From assembly GCF_001507645.1 (NCBI RefSeq), contig NZ_CP013909.1, positions 1,364,001 through 1,428,000 of the forward strand: a DNA stretch of 64,000 bases. The letters run 5' to 3'. The notes under the pieces were generated by a model, which saw only the letters and a list, made by a program, of their open reading frames with translations, was not told where the DNA came from and made no database searches. Shown one piece after another: positions 8,784 to 17,413 of the stretch. A program made the translations under genes and the position numbers. Numbering within the stretch: the stretch's first letter is position 1; the number at the start of each line of letters is the position of its first letter. The stretch is from Hymenobacter sedentarius. GTDB lineage: Bacteria > Bacteroidota > Bacteroidia > Cytophagales > Hymenobacteraceae.

Positions 8784-9059
8784 TTAATCAGCAATGCCGT
8801 CGTGGTTGCGGTCTTTGGCTTCGCCGGCGGCTTTGTAGAGCTCCTTGCCGGTGGGCTGGCGGGGGCCGGTTTCGCGGTTGAGGCCGGCCGTGGTAGAGTC
8901 GCCGTTGGGCACGCCGTCGGCGGGAGCAGCGGGGCCTTTTTTCGTGTAGCCGCGCTCCACGTTGGTGTCACCCTCTTTGGTGCCCGAGCTGCAGGCACTG
9001 AAGGTAGCGGTGATGGCACAGGCCACAGCGAAAGGGCGGAGGAAGTTTTTCAGCAGCAT
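8784..9059 (-). CDS. Small hypothetical lipoprotein
   Basis: A 91-residue product with a lipoprotein signal (MLLKNFLRPFAVACAITATF, then SAC). The mature part is short, polar and low in structure, and ends with KDRNHDGIAD, which resembles a single calcium-binding EF-hand-like or thrombospondin type-3-like loop (DRNHDGIAD). The ATG at 9059 is preferred over a longer in-frame start at 9131 because it puts the signal peptide at the N-terminus. Function is not recognised. Confidence 0.7.
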   Translation of the reverse strand: MLLKNFLRPFAVACAITATFSACSSGTKEGDTNVERGYTKKGPAAPADGVPNGDSTTAGLNRETGPRQPTGKELYKAAGEAKDRNHDGIAD

Positions 9060-9217
9060 GAAAGAGCGTAAGTGAAGAAGTTGAGGATGAGCGAAGCTGC
9101 AAGGTAGAAAAATAACCTGCCGCTGCCGCAACCCGAACCGTTGGTCGTGGGTACGGTTGTAGCGGCGGGCGCCCTGCTTAGGTTACGCACGGCTTCACAT
9201 ATTCTCCTTTTTAGTTG

Positions 9218-9820
9218 ATGATCAATAAGATTCCTTCGCCGGCCGGGGTGCCGGCCCCCTCCTATACCTATGCCGAGTTTCGGGCCCTGGTGGGGGTGCT
9301 CGCGGCCGAGCGCCGCACCAGTGGCCCCGACCAAAACCCTGGCCTCATCCACTACACCGACCAAAACCAGGTCCACCTCGACCGCGCCTACACCCACGCC
9401 CTGCTGCCCCAACTGGTGTCAGCCCTGGCCCAGTTGCCCCGCCCCGAGCAGTGGCTGGTGTTGGGCGAAGCCTGGTGCGGCGATACGGCCCACCTGCTGC
9501 CTGTGCTGGCGCGGCTGGCCGAGGCCAGCGCCGGCAACATCCGGTTGCACGTGCTGCTGCGCTCGGAACACCCCGAGCTGATGGCGGCCCACCAAACCAA
9601 CGGCGCCAACAGCATTCCCAAGCTTATCCGGCTCGACCAGGCCACCAGCAACCACCTGAGCGACTGGGGCCCGCGGCCGGCCGCGGCGCAAGCACTGGCG
9701 CAGCAGCTGCACGCCGACAAATCGCTGCACACCAACCATATTATAAAGGCCATGAATGCCTGGTACGAGGCCGATACCGGTGAGAGCTTGCAATATGAGT
9801 TGCTCGCTTTGTGGAGCTAA
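9218..9820 (+). CDS. Thioredoxin-family protein with a single active-site cysteine
   Basis: About 200 residues with no signal peptide, so cytoplasmic. The central segment WLVLGEAWCGDTAHLLPVLA is the thioredoxin beta-alpha unit, with WCGD in place of WCxxC. Later SIPKLIRL contains the conserved cis-proline region. It resembles the Thioredoxin_9 family of Gram-positives and Bacteroidota, whose members often have WCGDS. Lack of the second Cys argues against a classical dithiol oxidoreductase. The start could be TTG at 9215 or ATG at 9218; ATG is chosen. Confidence 0.82.
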   Translation: MINKIPSPAGVPAPSYTYAEFRALVGVLAAERRTSGPDQNPGLIHYTDQNQVHLDRAYTHALLPQLVSALAQLPRPEQWLVLGEAWCGDTAHLLPVLARLAEASAGNIRLHVLLRSEHPELMAAHQTNGANSIPKLIRLDQATSNHLSDWGPRPAAAQALAQQLHADKSLHTNHIIKAMNAWYEADTGESLQYELLALWS

Positions 9821-9874
9821 GATGGTGATTTAACCAATTTTTGCCCTATTTTCACATCCCCAATTCTCCGAACT

Positions 9875-10231
9875 ATGCCCTTGCCGTTGCGTCGCCTTCA
9901 AAAACACGTAGCTGCCTGGCCCTGGCGCCGGGTGGGCGTGCTGGCGGGCGTGAGCGTGGTGCTGGCACTAATGCTGGTGGTTTATTTGTTTGGCGTCAGT
10001 GACCACTTTTTTGGTCGACTTTTTTCTGCCTTTCTCGTACTGTTCTGGCTCTTGGCTGTCACCTTCTTGGCGGTTGTTCCGTTTGTGACTTGGGCCACCG
10101 GGCACTGGTTTGGTCCCGGCTGGGCCGAAGCCTCCACTCCGGCGCCGCGCCCGCGCCGGGCAGCAGCTGGTGCGCTGGCCACTCGTTCTAATTCTTCACC
10201 GGCCTCCTCGCGGCGGCCCGAAACACGTTAA
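9875..10231 (+). CDS. Small two-helix membrane protein of unknown function
   Basis: A 118-residue product with two hydrophobic segments (about 22-42, GVLAGVSVVLALMLVVYLFG, and 50-75, FSAFLVLFWLLAVTFLAVVP) and a basic, Pro/Ala/Ser-rich tail. No family is recognised. The stop codon is only five bases before the start of the HMA-AraC regulator gene, which suggests they are cotranscribed. Confidence 0.6.
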   Translation: MPLPLRRLQKHVAAWPWRRVGVLAGVSVVLALMLVVYLFGVSDHFFGRLFSAFLVLFWLLAVTFLAVVPFVTWATGHWFGPGWAEASTPAPRPRRAAAGALATRSNSSPASSRRPETR

Positions 10232-10236
10232 AGCCC

Positions 10237-10809
10237 TTGAAAACTAACCTACTGCATATCAAAAATATGGTGTGCCCCCGGTGCGTAGAAGCCGTGCACA
10301 ACCTGTTGGAACGGGCCGGCTATCGCCCCAAGACGGTGACCCTGGGAGTAGCCGAGCTCGACGAAGCCACCCCCGCCGACCCCGAAGAGCTGGCCCCGCT
10401 GCTGCACGACGCCGGCTTCGAGCTGTTGCGCGGCCGCGCCGAACAGCTCACCGAACAAATCAAAACCGTGCTCGCCGATTACCTCGAGCACCTGCGCACG
10501 GCCCGTTCGCCGCTCACCACGTCGGCGTTTCTCACCGACCGGTTTGCCGCCACGTACTCGCACCTGAGCAAGGTGTTTTCGCGCACTGCCCACCTCACCA
10601 TCGAGAAATACCTCATCCGCCTCAAGATTGAGCGGGTAAAGGAAATGCTCAGCTACGGTGAGCTGACCCTGAACCAAATAGCTGATCAGATGCGCTATAG
10701 CTCCGGCCAGCACCTCAGCAATCAGTTCCGCCAGGTGACGGGCTACTCCGTAAGCGAGTTCCGCCGCCTGATGCTGCCCGAGCGGGTGTCGCTCGACGCG
10801 CTGGCGTAA
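10237..10809 (+). CDS. AraC-family regulator with N-terminal heavy-metal-associated (HMA-like) domain
   Basis: Predicted metal-responsive transcription factor of 190 residues. Residues about 1-70 look like an HMA fold: LLHIKNMVCPRCVEAVHNLL has the CxxC metal-binding loop, and PEELAPLLHDAGFELL resembles the last helix and strand. Residues about 90-185 form an AraC double HTH (TIEKYLIRLKIERVKEML, then LTLNQIADQMRYSS and FRQVTGYSVSEFRRL). The start is TTG at 10237. The next in-frame ATG (10267) would remove the first strand of the HMA fold, so TTG is preferred. The nearby copper-storage-like and Met-rich genes suggest copper sensing; that is inference. Confidence 0.85.
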   Translation: MKTNLLHIKNMVCPRCVEAVHNLLERAGYRPKTVTLGVAELDEATPADPEELAPLLHDAGFELLRGRAEQLTEQIKTVLADYLEHLRTARSPLTTSAFLTDRFAATYSHLSKVFSRTAHLTIEKYLIRLKIERVKEMLSYGELTLNQIADQMRYSSGQHLSNQFRQVTGYSVSEFRRLMLPERVSLDALA

Positions 10810-10834
10810 GCTTCTCGCTTATAAAACAGACGTA

Positions 10835-10871
10835 AAAAGGCGGCCGCTCCTGAAGAGGTGGCCGCCTTTTC
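10835..10871 (+). terminator. Rho-independent terminator after the HMA-AraC gene
   Basis: Stem AAAAGGCGGCC / GGCCGCCTTTT with a 14-base loop, followed shortly by a run of T (10877-10885). It ends 26-62 bases after the regulator stop codon. Confidence 0.85.
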
Positions 10872-10886
10872 ATGTCTTTTTTTTTC

Positions 10887-10977
10887 GTCTGTCATGCTGA
10901 CGAAGGAAGCATCCTATCAGGTTAGAACCAATCGTTGAGCCGTGATAAGATGCTTCGCTACGCTCTGCATGACAGAC
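10887..10977. repeat. Imperfect palindromic repeat (GTCATGCTGA family)
   Basis: Arms GTCTGTCATGCTGACGAAGG... (from 10887) and ...GCTCTGCATGACAGAC (to 10977) are partly complementary and both contain a GAAGCATC/GATGCTTC core. It shares that core with the elements at 4873 and 14180. It lies between the terminator and the Cys-rich gene. Confidence 0.75.
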
Positions 10978-10990
10978 TATTAATAACCTG

Positions 10991-11395
10991 TTAACCCGCG
11001 TAGGCCTGGCAGGCTTCCAGACAGGCTTGGCAGGCTTTGGCGCACTGTATGCAGTGGTCGTGCGGGTGCTTGGCGCACTCGGTGTGGCACTTCCGGCAAA
11101 TTTCCATGCACTCCTTGAGCACGTGCTTGGCGTAGTCGGAGCCGCGGGCAATGAAGGCGGCGGTGATGCGGCAGATGTCGGCGCAGTCGCGGTCGAGGCG
11201 GATGCAAGGCACCATCATGGCTACGTCTTTTTCGTCGAGGCAAGCGTCGGCGCACAGCTCGCAGGCGGCAATGCAGCGGCTGATTGCGTCGAGGACGGCG
11301 CTATTATTCTGGCGGGTGCGCGGGGATAAGGGCATTAGCATGGCAGTGAATAGGTTAGGTGAAAGATAATTCGGCCAGTTGGCCTGCTTCATCAT
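10991..11395 (-). CDS. Cys-rich four-helix copper-storage-like protein (Csp/DUF326)
   Basis: A 134-residue protein with Cys pairs spaced along amphipathic helices: CIAACELCADAC, CIRLDRDCADIC, CMEICRKCHTEC and CIQCAKACQACLEAC, with His near the end (HPHDHC). This is the pattern of the Csp/DUF326 four-helix bundles that store Cu(I) inside the bundle. No signal peptide is evident, which resembles the cytosolic Csp3 type. The start may be the first ATG (11395), the second codon, or ATG at codon 19 or 21. It faces the HMA-AraC regulator gene and is divergent from the Met/His-rich outer-membrane protein. Confidence 0.87.
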   Translation of the reverse strand: MMKQANWPNYLSPNLFTAMLMPLSPRTRQNNSAVLDAISRCIAACELCADACLDEKDVAMMVPCIRLDRDCADICRITAAFIARGSDYAKHVLKECMEICRKCHTECAKHPHDHCIQCAKACQACLEACQAYAG

Positions 11396-11558
11396 TACGA
11401 GAGCAGGGGCGTGAAGGACATATAGAATTCACTTTTTAACCTACATGAGTCGGGTCCAGGCCGGCGTGCTGTAGGTTTTTGGCCGAATAATGCTTCAACC
11501 TTGGGGTCGCCTAACGGGTATTACACCATGGCATTGCCATATTACTACCCGCCTTCTC

Positions 11559-13250
11559 ATGCTGCATCTATTCAATAAATTGGCCCTGGCCGCACTGCTG
11601 GCTGCGGCGCCGCTGCTTGTTGCCGTAGCGCAAACACACGAGCACATGGACATGTCGATGCCCATGCCGAAGCCCAAAGCAACCAAGCCGAAAGCGGCCA
11701 AGCCCGTTCCGGCCAAACCGGCCCCAGCTAAGACCTCCAAGGCCCGGCCCACGCCAGCGCCGACCATTGCTGCTCCTGCCAAAACCAGCCGAGCTCCGGC
11801 TGCTCCCGCTGCGCCCGCGCATAACATGGAAGACATGAAGCCCGGCGAAACCATGAAAGCCGGCGAGATGCAGCACGCCCCCGGCATGGACATGCCGGCC
11901 GGCGACCACGCCATGCACATGGATATGGCCCAGGACAGCGGCATGGCCATGTCCGGCATGAGCCACGCCCTTTCGCGCAACCTGCCCATGAGCCGCAACG
12001 GCTCGGGCACCAGCTGGCACCCCGACCAGACGCCCATGTACATGTGGATGCAGCACAAAGGCCCCTGGATGCTCATGTACCACGGTGCCGCGTATGCCCG
12101 CTACACCAGCCAAAACTTCAACAACCGCAACCGCCGCGGGCACGACAACGCCTTCGATGGCCCCAACTGGGCCATGGCCATGGCCCAGCGCGAGGTAGGC
12201 GCCCGGGGCCTGCTCAACCTGAGCCTGATGGTATCGCTCGACCCCCTCACCGAAACCAACGGTGGCTACCCGCTGCTGTTCCAAACCGGCGAGTCGTACA
12301 AAGGGCAGCCGCTGATTGACCGGCAGCACCCGCACGACCTGATTTCGGGCCTCTCGGCTAGCTACACCCACGCTGTGAACGACGACGTAGACCTGAGTTT
12401 GTACCTAGGCTACCCGGGCGAACCGGCCATCGGGCCCGTGGCCTTCATGCACCGCATCTCGGCCATGCCCAACCCCGATGCGCCGCTGTCGCACCACTGG
12501 ACCGATGCCACGCACATCACCTTTGGCGTAGCCACGGTGGGTGTGCGCTACAAGCAGTTTAAGCTGGAAGGCAGCAACTTCACCGGCCGCGAGCCCGACC
12601 AGTACCGCTACGATTTCGACCGCCCCCGCGCCGATTCCTGGGCCGGCCGGCTCAACTGGAACCCCACCGGCAGCCTGGCCCTGCAAGTGAGCCGCGCCTT
12701 TATCAAAAGCCCCGAAGACCTGCACCCCGAAGAAAACGTGACCCGCACCACGGCCTCGGTACTGCACAGCAGCAGCTGGGGCGAGCGCCACTACCTGGCC
12801 TCCGCGCTGGTGTGGGGCCTGAACGAAGGCACCGGTCACCACGCCGAGCACGCTGTACTGGCCGAAACCAACCTCACGCTGGGCCGGCCCACCTTCTACG
12901 GCCGCTACGAGTTTGTGCAGAAAGACAGCGAGGAACTGGAATTCTACTCTGCCGGCTCAACGGACAACCTTGTCAGCAGCGTTTACAATATCAACGCCCT
13001 CACGCTCGGCGCTAGCTACCGGCTTACTAGCCTGGGCGGCGCCCGCGGCCCGGAGCTGAGCGTGGGCGGACAGCTGACGGGCTACTTCATTCCCAATGCC
13101 TTGCAAGTGAGCCCCTACGGTGGTGCCACCTACGCCGGGCCCGGCTATGGCAAGCTGCCGCTCTCGGCCTCGGTGTACCTGCGCCTCACCGCGCCATGGA
13201 TGAGTATGAAAGGCATGAGCGCAAAAGGCATGGGCAACATGAAAATGTGA
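11559..13250 (+). CDS. Met/His-rich outer-membrane protein, probable copper resistance
   Basis: About 563 residues. A signal peptide (MLHLFNKLALAALLAAAPLL, cleavage near VAVAQ) is followed by a disordered linker (about 25-150) rich in Met, His, Pro, Lys and Ala (HEHMDMSMPMPKPK, GMDMPAGDHAMHMDM). The remainder is a beta-barrel-like domain with many aromatic strands, ending in a Met-rich tail (MSMKGMSAKGMGNMKM). Met/His clusters are typical of periplasmic copper-handling proteins such as CopB/PcoB, but I do not claim direct homology. ATG at 11559 is chosen over GTG/ATG-like starts from 11490 because it places the signal peptide first. Confidence 0.8.
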   Translation: MLHLFNKLALAALLAAAPLLVAVAQTHEHMDMSMPMPKPKATKPKAAKPVPAKPAPAKTSKARPTPAPTIAAPAKTSRAPAAPAAPAHNMEDMKPGETMKAGEMQHAPGMDMPAGDHAMHMDMAQDSGMAMSGMSHALSRNLPMSRNGSGTSWHPDQTPMYMWMQHKGPWMLMYHGAAYARYTSQNFNNRNRRGHDNAFDGPNWAMAMAQREVGARGLLNLSLMVSLDPLTETNGGYPLLFQTGESYKGQPLIDRQHPHDLISGLSASYTHAVNDDVDLSLYLGYPGEPAIGPVAFMHRISAMPNPDAPLSHHWTDATHITFGVATVGVRYKQFKLEGSNFTGREPDQYRYDFDRPRADSWAGRLNWNPTGSLALQVSRAFIKSPEDLHPEENVTRTTASVLHSSSWGERHYLASALVWGLNEGTGHHAEHAVLAETNLTLGRPTFYGRYEFVQKDSEELEFYSAGSTDNLVSSVYNINALTLGASYRLTSLGGARGPELSVGGQLTGYFIPNALQVSPYGGATYAGPGYGKLPLSASVYLRLTAPWMSMKGMSAKGMGNMKM

Positions 13251-13318
13251 TTCGGCACCGCCGTGCCGACCTTTGCTGCAAATGAACCCCAACCGCCCCG
13301 GTTGGGTTACTTGCTGCT

Positions 13319-15727
13319 GTGTCGTCTCCTACTCCCCGCATCCTGCTGCTCACCCCGCCGCTCACGCAGCTCAACACCCCGTACCCGGCCACGGCCTACA
13401 TCAAGGGATTTTTGGGCGGCCGCGGCTATGCCGTGACGCAGGCCGACCTGGGCTTGCAGCTGGTGCTGCGGCTGCTGTCGGTAGACGGGCTGAAGCGGGT
13501 TTTTGCCGGAATAGAAGCCGGTGATTTCTACCTCAGCGACAATGCTAAGCGGATGGTGCGGCTGCAGAACCGCTACCTGGCTACCATCACGCCGGTCATC
13601 CGCTTCCTGCAAAACAAGGACCTGACCCTGGCCCCGCGCATCTGCCACGGCCGCTTCCTTCCCGAAGCCAGCCGCTTCGACAACGTAGCCGACCTGGAAA
13701 CTGCCTTCGGCACCATGGGCCTCACCGACCAGGCCCGTCACCTGGCCACGCTCTACCTCGAAGACCTCGCCGACCTCATCAAGGAAACCGTGGGGCCGCA
13801 GTTCGGCTTCTCGCGCTACGCCGAAAAGCTGGCCCTCTCGGCCACCAGCTTCGAGCCCCTGCACGAGGCCCTGCAAGCCGCCCCCAACCTGCTCGACCAA
13901 ATGCTGCTCGAGGAGCTCGAGCCCCTGTTGGCGCGCGTACAGCCCGATGTGGTGGGCTTTACCGTCCCTTTTCCCGGCAACCTCTACGGCGCGCTGCGCC
14001 TGGCCAGGCGCATCAAGCAAATCAGCCCAACTACCGCCACCATCATGGGCGGCGGCTACCCCAACACCGAACTGCGCACCATTCAGGAACCGCGGTTTTT
14101 CGATTACATCGACTACCTCACGCTGGACGACGGCGAAGGCCCGTGGCTGCGGCTGCTGGAGTATCTGAGCAAGAAAAAAGAACGTCATGCTGAGCTTGCC
14201 GAAGCATCTCTACCGCTTCGTCAGGCTCCCCTCTCTGCTGGAGAGGGGCCGGGGGTGATGTTCAACGAAGCGGTAGAGATGCTTCGGCAAGCTCAGCATG
14301 ACGTTCAGGATAGTAACGGACACGCTTTGGATAGCAACGAAGCCGAAGATGAAGTACACTGCGCCCTACAAGGTGTGCTATACAGCCAGCCCGACAACAG
14401 CTTCCTCCAGCGCACCTTTCTTCGCAATACGCAAGGGCAAATCGAGTACATCAACTACCCGCACCCCGACGTGCCGCACCACGAAGTGGGCACACCCGAT
14501 TATTCCGACCTGCCCCTGACCGAGTACCTCTCGGTGCTGGAAGTGCTCAACCCCATGCACCGCCTCTGGAGCGACGGCCGCTGGAACAAGCTCACCGTGG
14601 CCCACGGCTGCTACTGGAAGCGCTGCTCGTTCTGCGACGTAACCCTGGACTACATCTCGCGCTACGAAACGGCCCCCAGCACCTTGCTCGTGGACCGCAT
14701 CGAGCAAATAATCCAGCAAACCGGCCAGACCGGCTTCCACTTCGTGGACGAAGCCGCGCCGCCGCTGGCCCTGCGCGACCTGGCTGTGGAACTGCTCAAG
14801 CGCCGCGTGCCCATTACCTGGTGGGGCAACATTCGCTTCGAAAAAACCTTCTCGCCCGACCTCTGCCGGCTGCTGGCGGCCTCCGGCTGCATCGCCATTT
14901 CCGGTGGGCTGGAAGTGGCCTCCGACCGCCTGCTGGCCCTAATGGAAAAGGGCGTGACCATTGCTCAGGTGGCCCGCGTGGCCGATGGCTTCACCCAGGC
15001 CGGCATCATGGTGCACGCCTACCTGATGTACGGCTTCCCCACCCAAACCGCCCAGGAAACCGTGGACAGCCTCGAAGTAGTGCGCCAGCTGTTTGCGGCG
15101 GGCGTGGTGCAGAGCGGCTACTGGCACCGCTTCTCGATGACGGCGCACTCGCCGGTGGGTAAAAACCCGGCGAAGTACCAGGTGGCCGCCATCGGCCCCG
15201 AGCCAGCCGGCTTTGCCTGGAACGACCTCTGGCACGACGACCCGCTCGGCACCGACCACGAAGCCTTCGGCCCCGGCTTGGCCAAGTCGCTCTACAACTA
15301 CCTGCACGGCGTGGCCCTCGACGAGCCCCTGAGCTTTTGGTTTGACTTCAAAACGCCCCGGCCCACCACCCCGCGCCACCTCATCCAGCAGGCCCTGCAG
15401 GCACCCGAGAAGCCCGATTTTGCCCGGCAAAACCAGCGCCTGTTCTGGCTGGGCAACGCCTCGGAAATCCGCGTCGAAGCCGGCAAAAAAGCGCCCCGCG
15501 CGGTACTCACCTGCTACGAACAGGCCGAAGACTTCGAAGTCAAAACCAGCGAGGCCGCCGGGCGCTGGCTCCACCAGCTGCTCACCCAGCTCAGCCACGA
15601 CTACGACACCAAGGTGCTGCTAAAGGAAGCAGCAGCCACGTTCCCAGCCAGCGAAGGCACGTTTGAAGCCTTTCTGCAAAGCCCAGCCTGGCAGCTGCTG
15701 CGCGAAAAGGGCTTGCTGCTAATTTAG
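13319..15727 (+). CDS. B12-binding radical SAM protein with a palindromic element inserted in frame
   Basis: An 802-residue protein. Residues about 200-285 look like a cobalamin-binding Rossmann domain (VQPDVVGFTVPFPGNLYGAL, IMGGGYPN). The radical SAM cluster motif is CYWKRCSFC at about 431-439 (Cx4Cx2C), followed by FHFVDEAAPP and SGGLEVASDRLL typical of the barrel. The substrate is unknown. The start is GTG at 13319. Residues about 288-329 (RHAELAEASLPLRQ...EMLRQAQHDVQ) are encoded by a 127-base palindrome between the B12 and radical SAM domains, which looks like an insertion tolerated in a linker. The reading frame is intact on both sides. Confidence 0.9.
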   Translation: MSSPTPRILLLTPPLTQLNTPYPATAYIKGFLGGRGYAVTQADLGLQLVLRLLSVDGLKRVFAGIEAGDFYLSDNAKRMVRLQNRYLATITPVIRFLQNKDLTLAPRICHGRFLPEASRFDNVADLETAFGTMGLTDQARHLATLYLEDLADLIKETVGPQFGFSRYAEKLALSATSFEPLHEALQAAPNLLDQMLLEELEPLLARVQPDVVGFTVPFPGNLYGALRLARRIKQISPTTATIMGGGYPNTELRTIQEPRFFDYIDYLTLDDGEGPWLRLLEYLSKKKERHAELAEASLPLRQAPLSAGEGPGVMFNEAVEMLRQAQHDVQDSNGHALDSNEAEDEVHCALQGVLYSQPDNSFLQRTFLRNTQGQIEYINYPHPDVPHHEVGTPDYSDLPLTEYLSVLEVLNPMHRLWSDGRWNKLTVAHGCYWKRCSFCDVTLDYISRYETAPSTLLVDRIEQIIQQTGQTGFHFVDEAAPPLALRDLAVELLKRRVPITWWGNIRFEKTFSPDLCRLLAASGCIAISGGLEVASDRLLALMEKGVTIAQVARVADGFTQAGIMVHAYLMYGFPTQTAQETVDSLEVVRQLFAAGVVQSGYWHRFSMTAHSPVGKNPAKYQVAAIGPEPAGFAWNDLWHDDPLGTDHEAFGPGLAKSLYNYLHGVALDEPLSFWFDFKTPRPTTPRHLIQQALQAPEKPDFARQNQRLFWLGNASEIRVEAGKKAPRAVLTCYEQAEDFEVKTSEAAGRWLHQLLTQLSHDYDTKVLLKEAAATFPASEGTFEAFLQSPAWQLLREKGLLLI
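14180..14306. repeat. Perfect 42-bp palindrome inside the radical SAM gene
   Basis: Left arm 14180-14221 and right arm 14265-14306 are exact reverse complements. Arms start GAACGTCATGCTGAGCTTGC. The 43-base loop holds CTCCCCTCTCTGCTGGAGAG and GGCCGGGGGTGATG, which is the same repeat as in the convergent-gene spacers at 8578 and 41110. The RNA would fold into a very long hairpin within the coding sequence. Confidence 0.95.
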
Positions 15728-15756
15728 AAAATTGAGCTAACGCGGCGAAGGCCTAG

Positions 15757-16821
15757 CTACCGCGCCCGCATCCACTCCAGAATGTCGCCCGGCAGGCCCG
15801 GGCCAAATTGGGGGTTCAAGCCAGCCGGCACAAACAAGTCAGGCCCCGCCGTGCGGTAGGCCCGCACCGCGGCCCCGCGCCGCCCACCCAAAGCATTGCG
15901 CAGCGCAGCCGCCCGTTGGGCTGAAGCGGGGCCGCTGTACAAGCCCAGCAGCGGCAGCTTGCGGCCCTCCTTCAGCTCCCGGAAAGCTGCCTTGCCCGCC
16001 GGGGAGAGGTCGGCATTTTGAGCAATAACGAACGCCACGCGCGGGCTGCCCGGCGCTGCCAATGCCTGCGCCAGAGCGGTAGCCCGCGCCCCGGCGACCC
16101 AGGCCCCTACGTTCGACGTATCGGCGCCCGGGGTGTTGTGCAACAGGCGCACCGCGGCCCGCAGGCGCGGGGTTTCGGCCGTAGCCGTGGCCGAGTCAGT
16201 CGCTGGAAGTACCAACACGATAATGCCTTCGCGGGCCAGGGCATCGCCCCAGAGGGCCGCCGTGGGAGCCGCCGTAGAGTCGGGCAGCAGAATGAGCGCG
16301 GGCCCAGGCGTGCCCGTGTCGGAGGGCGCAAAAAGCCAGGCCGAGCCAGCCGCTTGCGGCAGCTCCTCGATGCGGTAGGTGCTGGGGGTGGGCACGCTGC
16401 GCTTCACCAGGATGGCCTTGACTTTGGTGGTATCCAGGGTGAGGGCGCCGCGCCAGAAGTCGCCATCCAGGCTCAGGGTCAGTACCTCGCTGGGGCGAGC
16501 GGGGCGGGTGAGGCGCAGTTGGTTGTTGCGGTAGATGATGGTGTCGGCCACGAAGCTGAGGGTGCCGGCCGTGGGCACCGTGAGTTCGGCCTCGTAGTGG
16601 CCGTGGCTGGGATGGCGGATGTCGAGGGCGGCGCGCACTTCGGGCTGCCCGGCCACGCTCAGGCTGCCCTCGTAGTGGCCCACGGGAGGCGTGGTGGCTA
16701 CTTCGGCCTCGGTGTGCGGCTGGCAGGCCGATAAATTGGCCCCCAGCCCCAGCAGAACCAGAAACCAGCCCAGGCCGCGGCCTCGGTCAATCATCAAGCG
16801 CATCAAAGCGAACATAGGCAT
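15757..16821 (-). CDS. Lipoprotein with alpha/beta-hydrolase-like C-terminal domain
   Basis: About 354 residues. MPMFALMRLMIDRGRGLGWF then LVLLGLGANLSAC gives a lipoprotein signal and lipobox. The first half is beta-rich (GHYEGSLSVAGQPEVRAALD, LTLDTTKVKAILVK), resembling the N-terminal sandwich of some Bacteroidota dienelactone-hydrolase/alpha-beta hydrolase lipoproteins. The second half (PALILLPDSTAAPTAALWGD, NVGAWVAGARATALAQ) resembles a hydrolase fold, but the nucleophile elbow GxSxG is replaced by WVAGARA, so activity is doubtful. Start chosen at ATG 16821 (or 16815). It begins 18 bases after the GNAT stop codon on the same strand. Confidence 0.7.
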   Translation of the reverse strand: MPMFALMRLMIDRGRGLGWFLVLLGLGANLSACQPHTEAEVATTPPVGHYEGSLSVAGQPEVRAALDIRHPSHGHYEAELTVPTAGTLSFVADTIIYRNNQLRLTRPARPSEVLTLSLDGDFWRGALTLDTTKVKAILVKRSVPTPSTYRIEELPQAAGSAWLFAPSDTGTPGPALILLPDSTAAPTAALWGDALAREGIIVLVLPATDSATATAETPRLRAAVRLLHNTPGADTSNVGAWVAGARATALAQALAAPGSPRVAFVIAQNADLSPAGKAAFRELKEGRKLPLLGLYSGPASAQRAAALRNALGGRRGAAVRAYRTAGPDLFVPAGLNPQFGPGLPGDILEWMRAR

Positions 16822-16838
16822 TCCCAAAAGTAGCCGAT

Positions 16839-17384
16839 TTACCGCCCGGCCATGCCCTTGCGCAAAATCAGGTCGGTTTGCACGTCTTGCCCCAGACGGA
16901 ATTCGTGCTGGCCAACTTCGCGGAAGCCAAACCGCTGGTAAAAAGCGCGGGCCTTGTCGTTCTTTTCCCACACGCCCAGCACCACGGCCGAGCAGTGCAG
17001 CTGTTCGGCCAGGGCCAGAATGCCGCGCATCAGCGCCGCGCCCAGGCCGGTGCCCTGCCAGTCGTCGCGCACATATAGCCGCTCGATTTCGAGGCGGCCC
17101 GCCGGGTTTTCGCCTTCGGGCAAGCCGAGGGTGGAATTGTCGCGCAGCTTGGCGTAGCCCACCAGCTCGGCCTGCATGTGCGCCAGCAAAAAGGTGTTTT
17201 CGCGGTCTTGCAGCTCGGCCAGCTGAATGTCGGGGCCGAAGTTTTCGTTCAGGTAGGCGTCCATGTCCGCCGCCGTATTGGTGGCGGCAAACGTGTCGAG
17301 AAATGTGCGCCGGCCCAGGTCAGCGAGTTGGGCAGCGGTAACGGGGTTGGCCTTGGCCAGGGAAATGCGCAGGGGTGATGACAT
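16839..17384 (-). CDS. GNAT-family N-acetyltransferase
   Basis: A 181-residue cytoplasmic protein. It transfers an acetyl group from acetyl-CoA to an unknown amine. The GNAT core is clear: LEIERLYVRDDWQGTGLGAA contains motif A (Q-x-x-G-x-G/A), and VWEKNDKARAFYQRFGFREV is motif B with the conserved NxxAxxFYxxxGF. ATG start. It is followed at short distance by the lipoprotein gene, probably in one transcript. Confidence 0.92.
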   Translation of the reverse strand: MSSPLRISLAKANPVTAAQLADLGRRTFLDTFAATNTAADMDAYLNENFGPDIQLAELQDRENTFLLAHMQAELVGYAKLRDNSTLGLPEGENPAGRLEIERLYVRDDWQGTGLGAALMRGILALAEQLHCSAVVLGVWEKNDKARAFYQRFGFREVGQHEFRLGQDVQTDLILRKGMAGR

Positions 17385-17413
17385 AAGGCAAAGGTCGAGC
17401 AGCGGCCGCCTAT

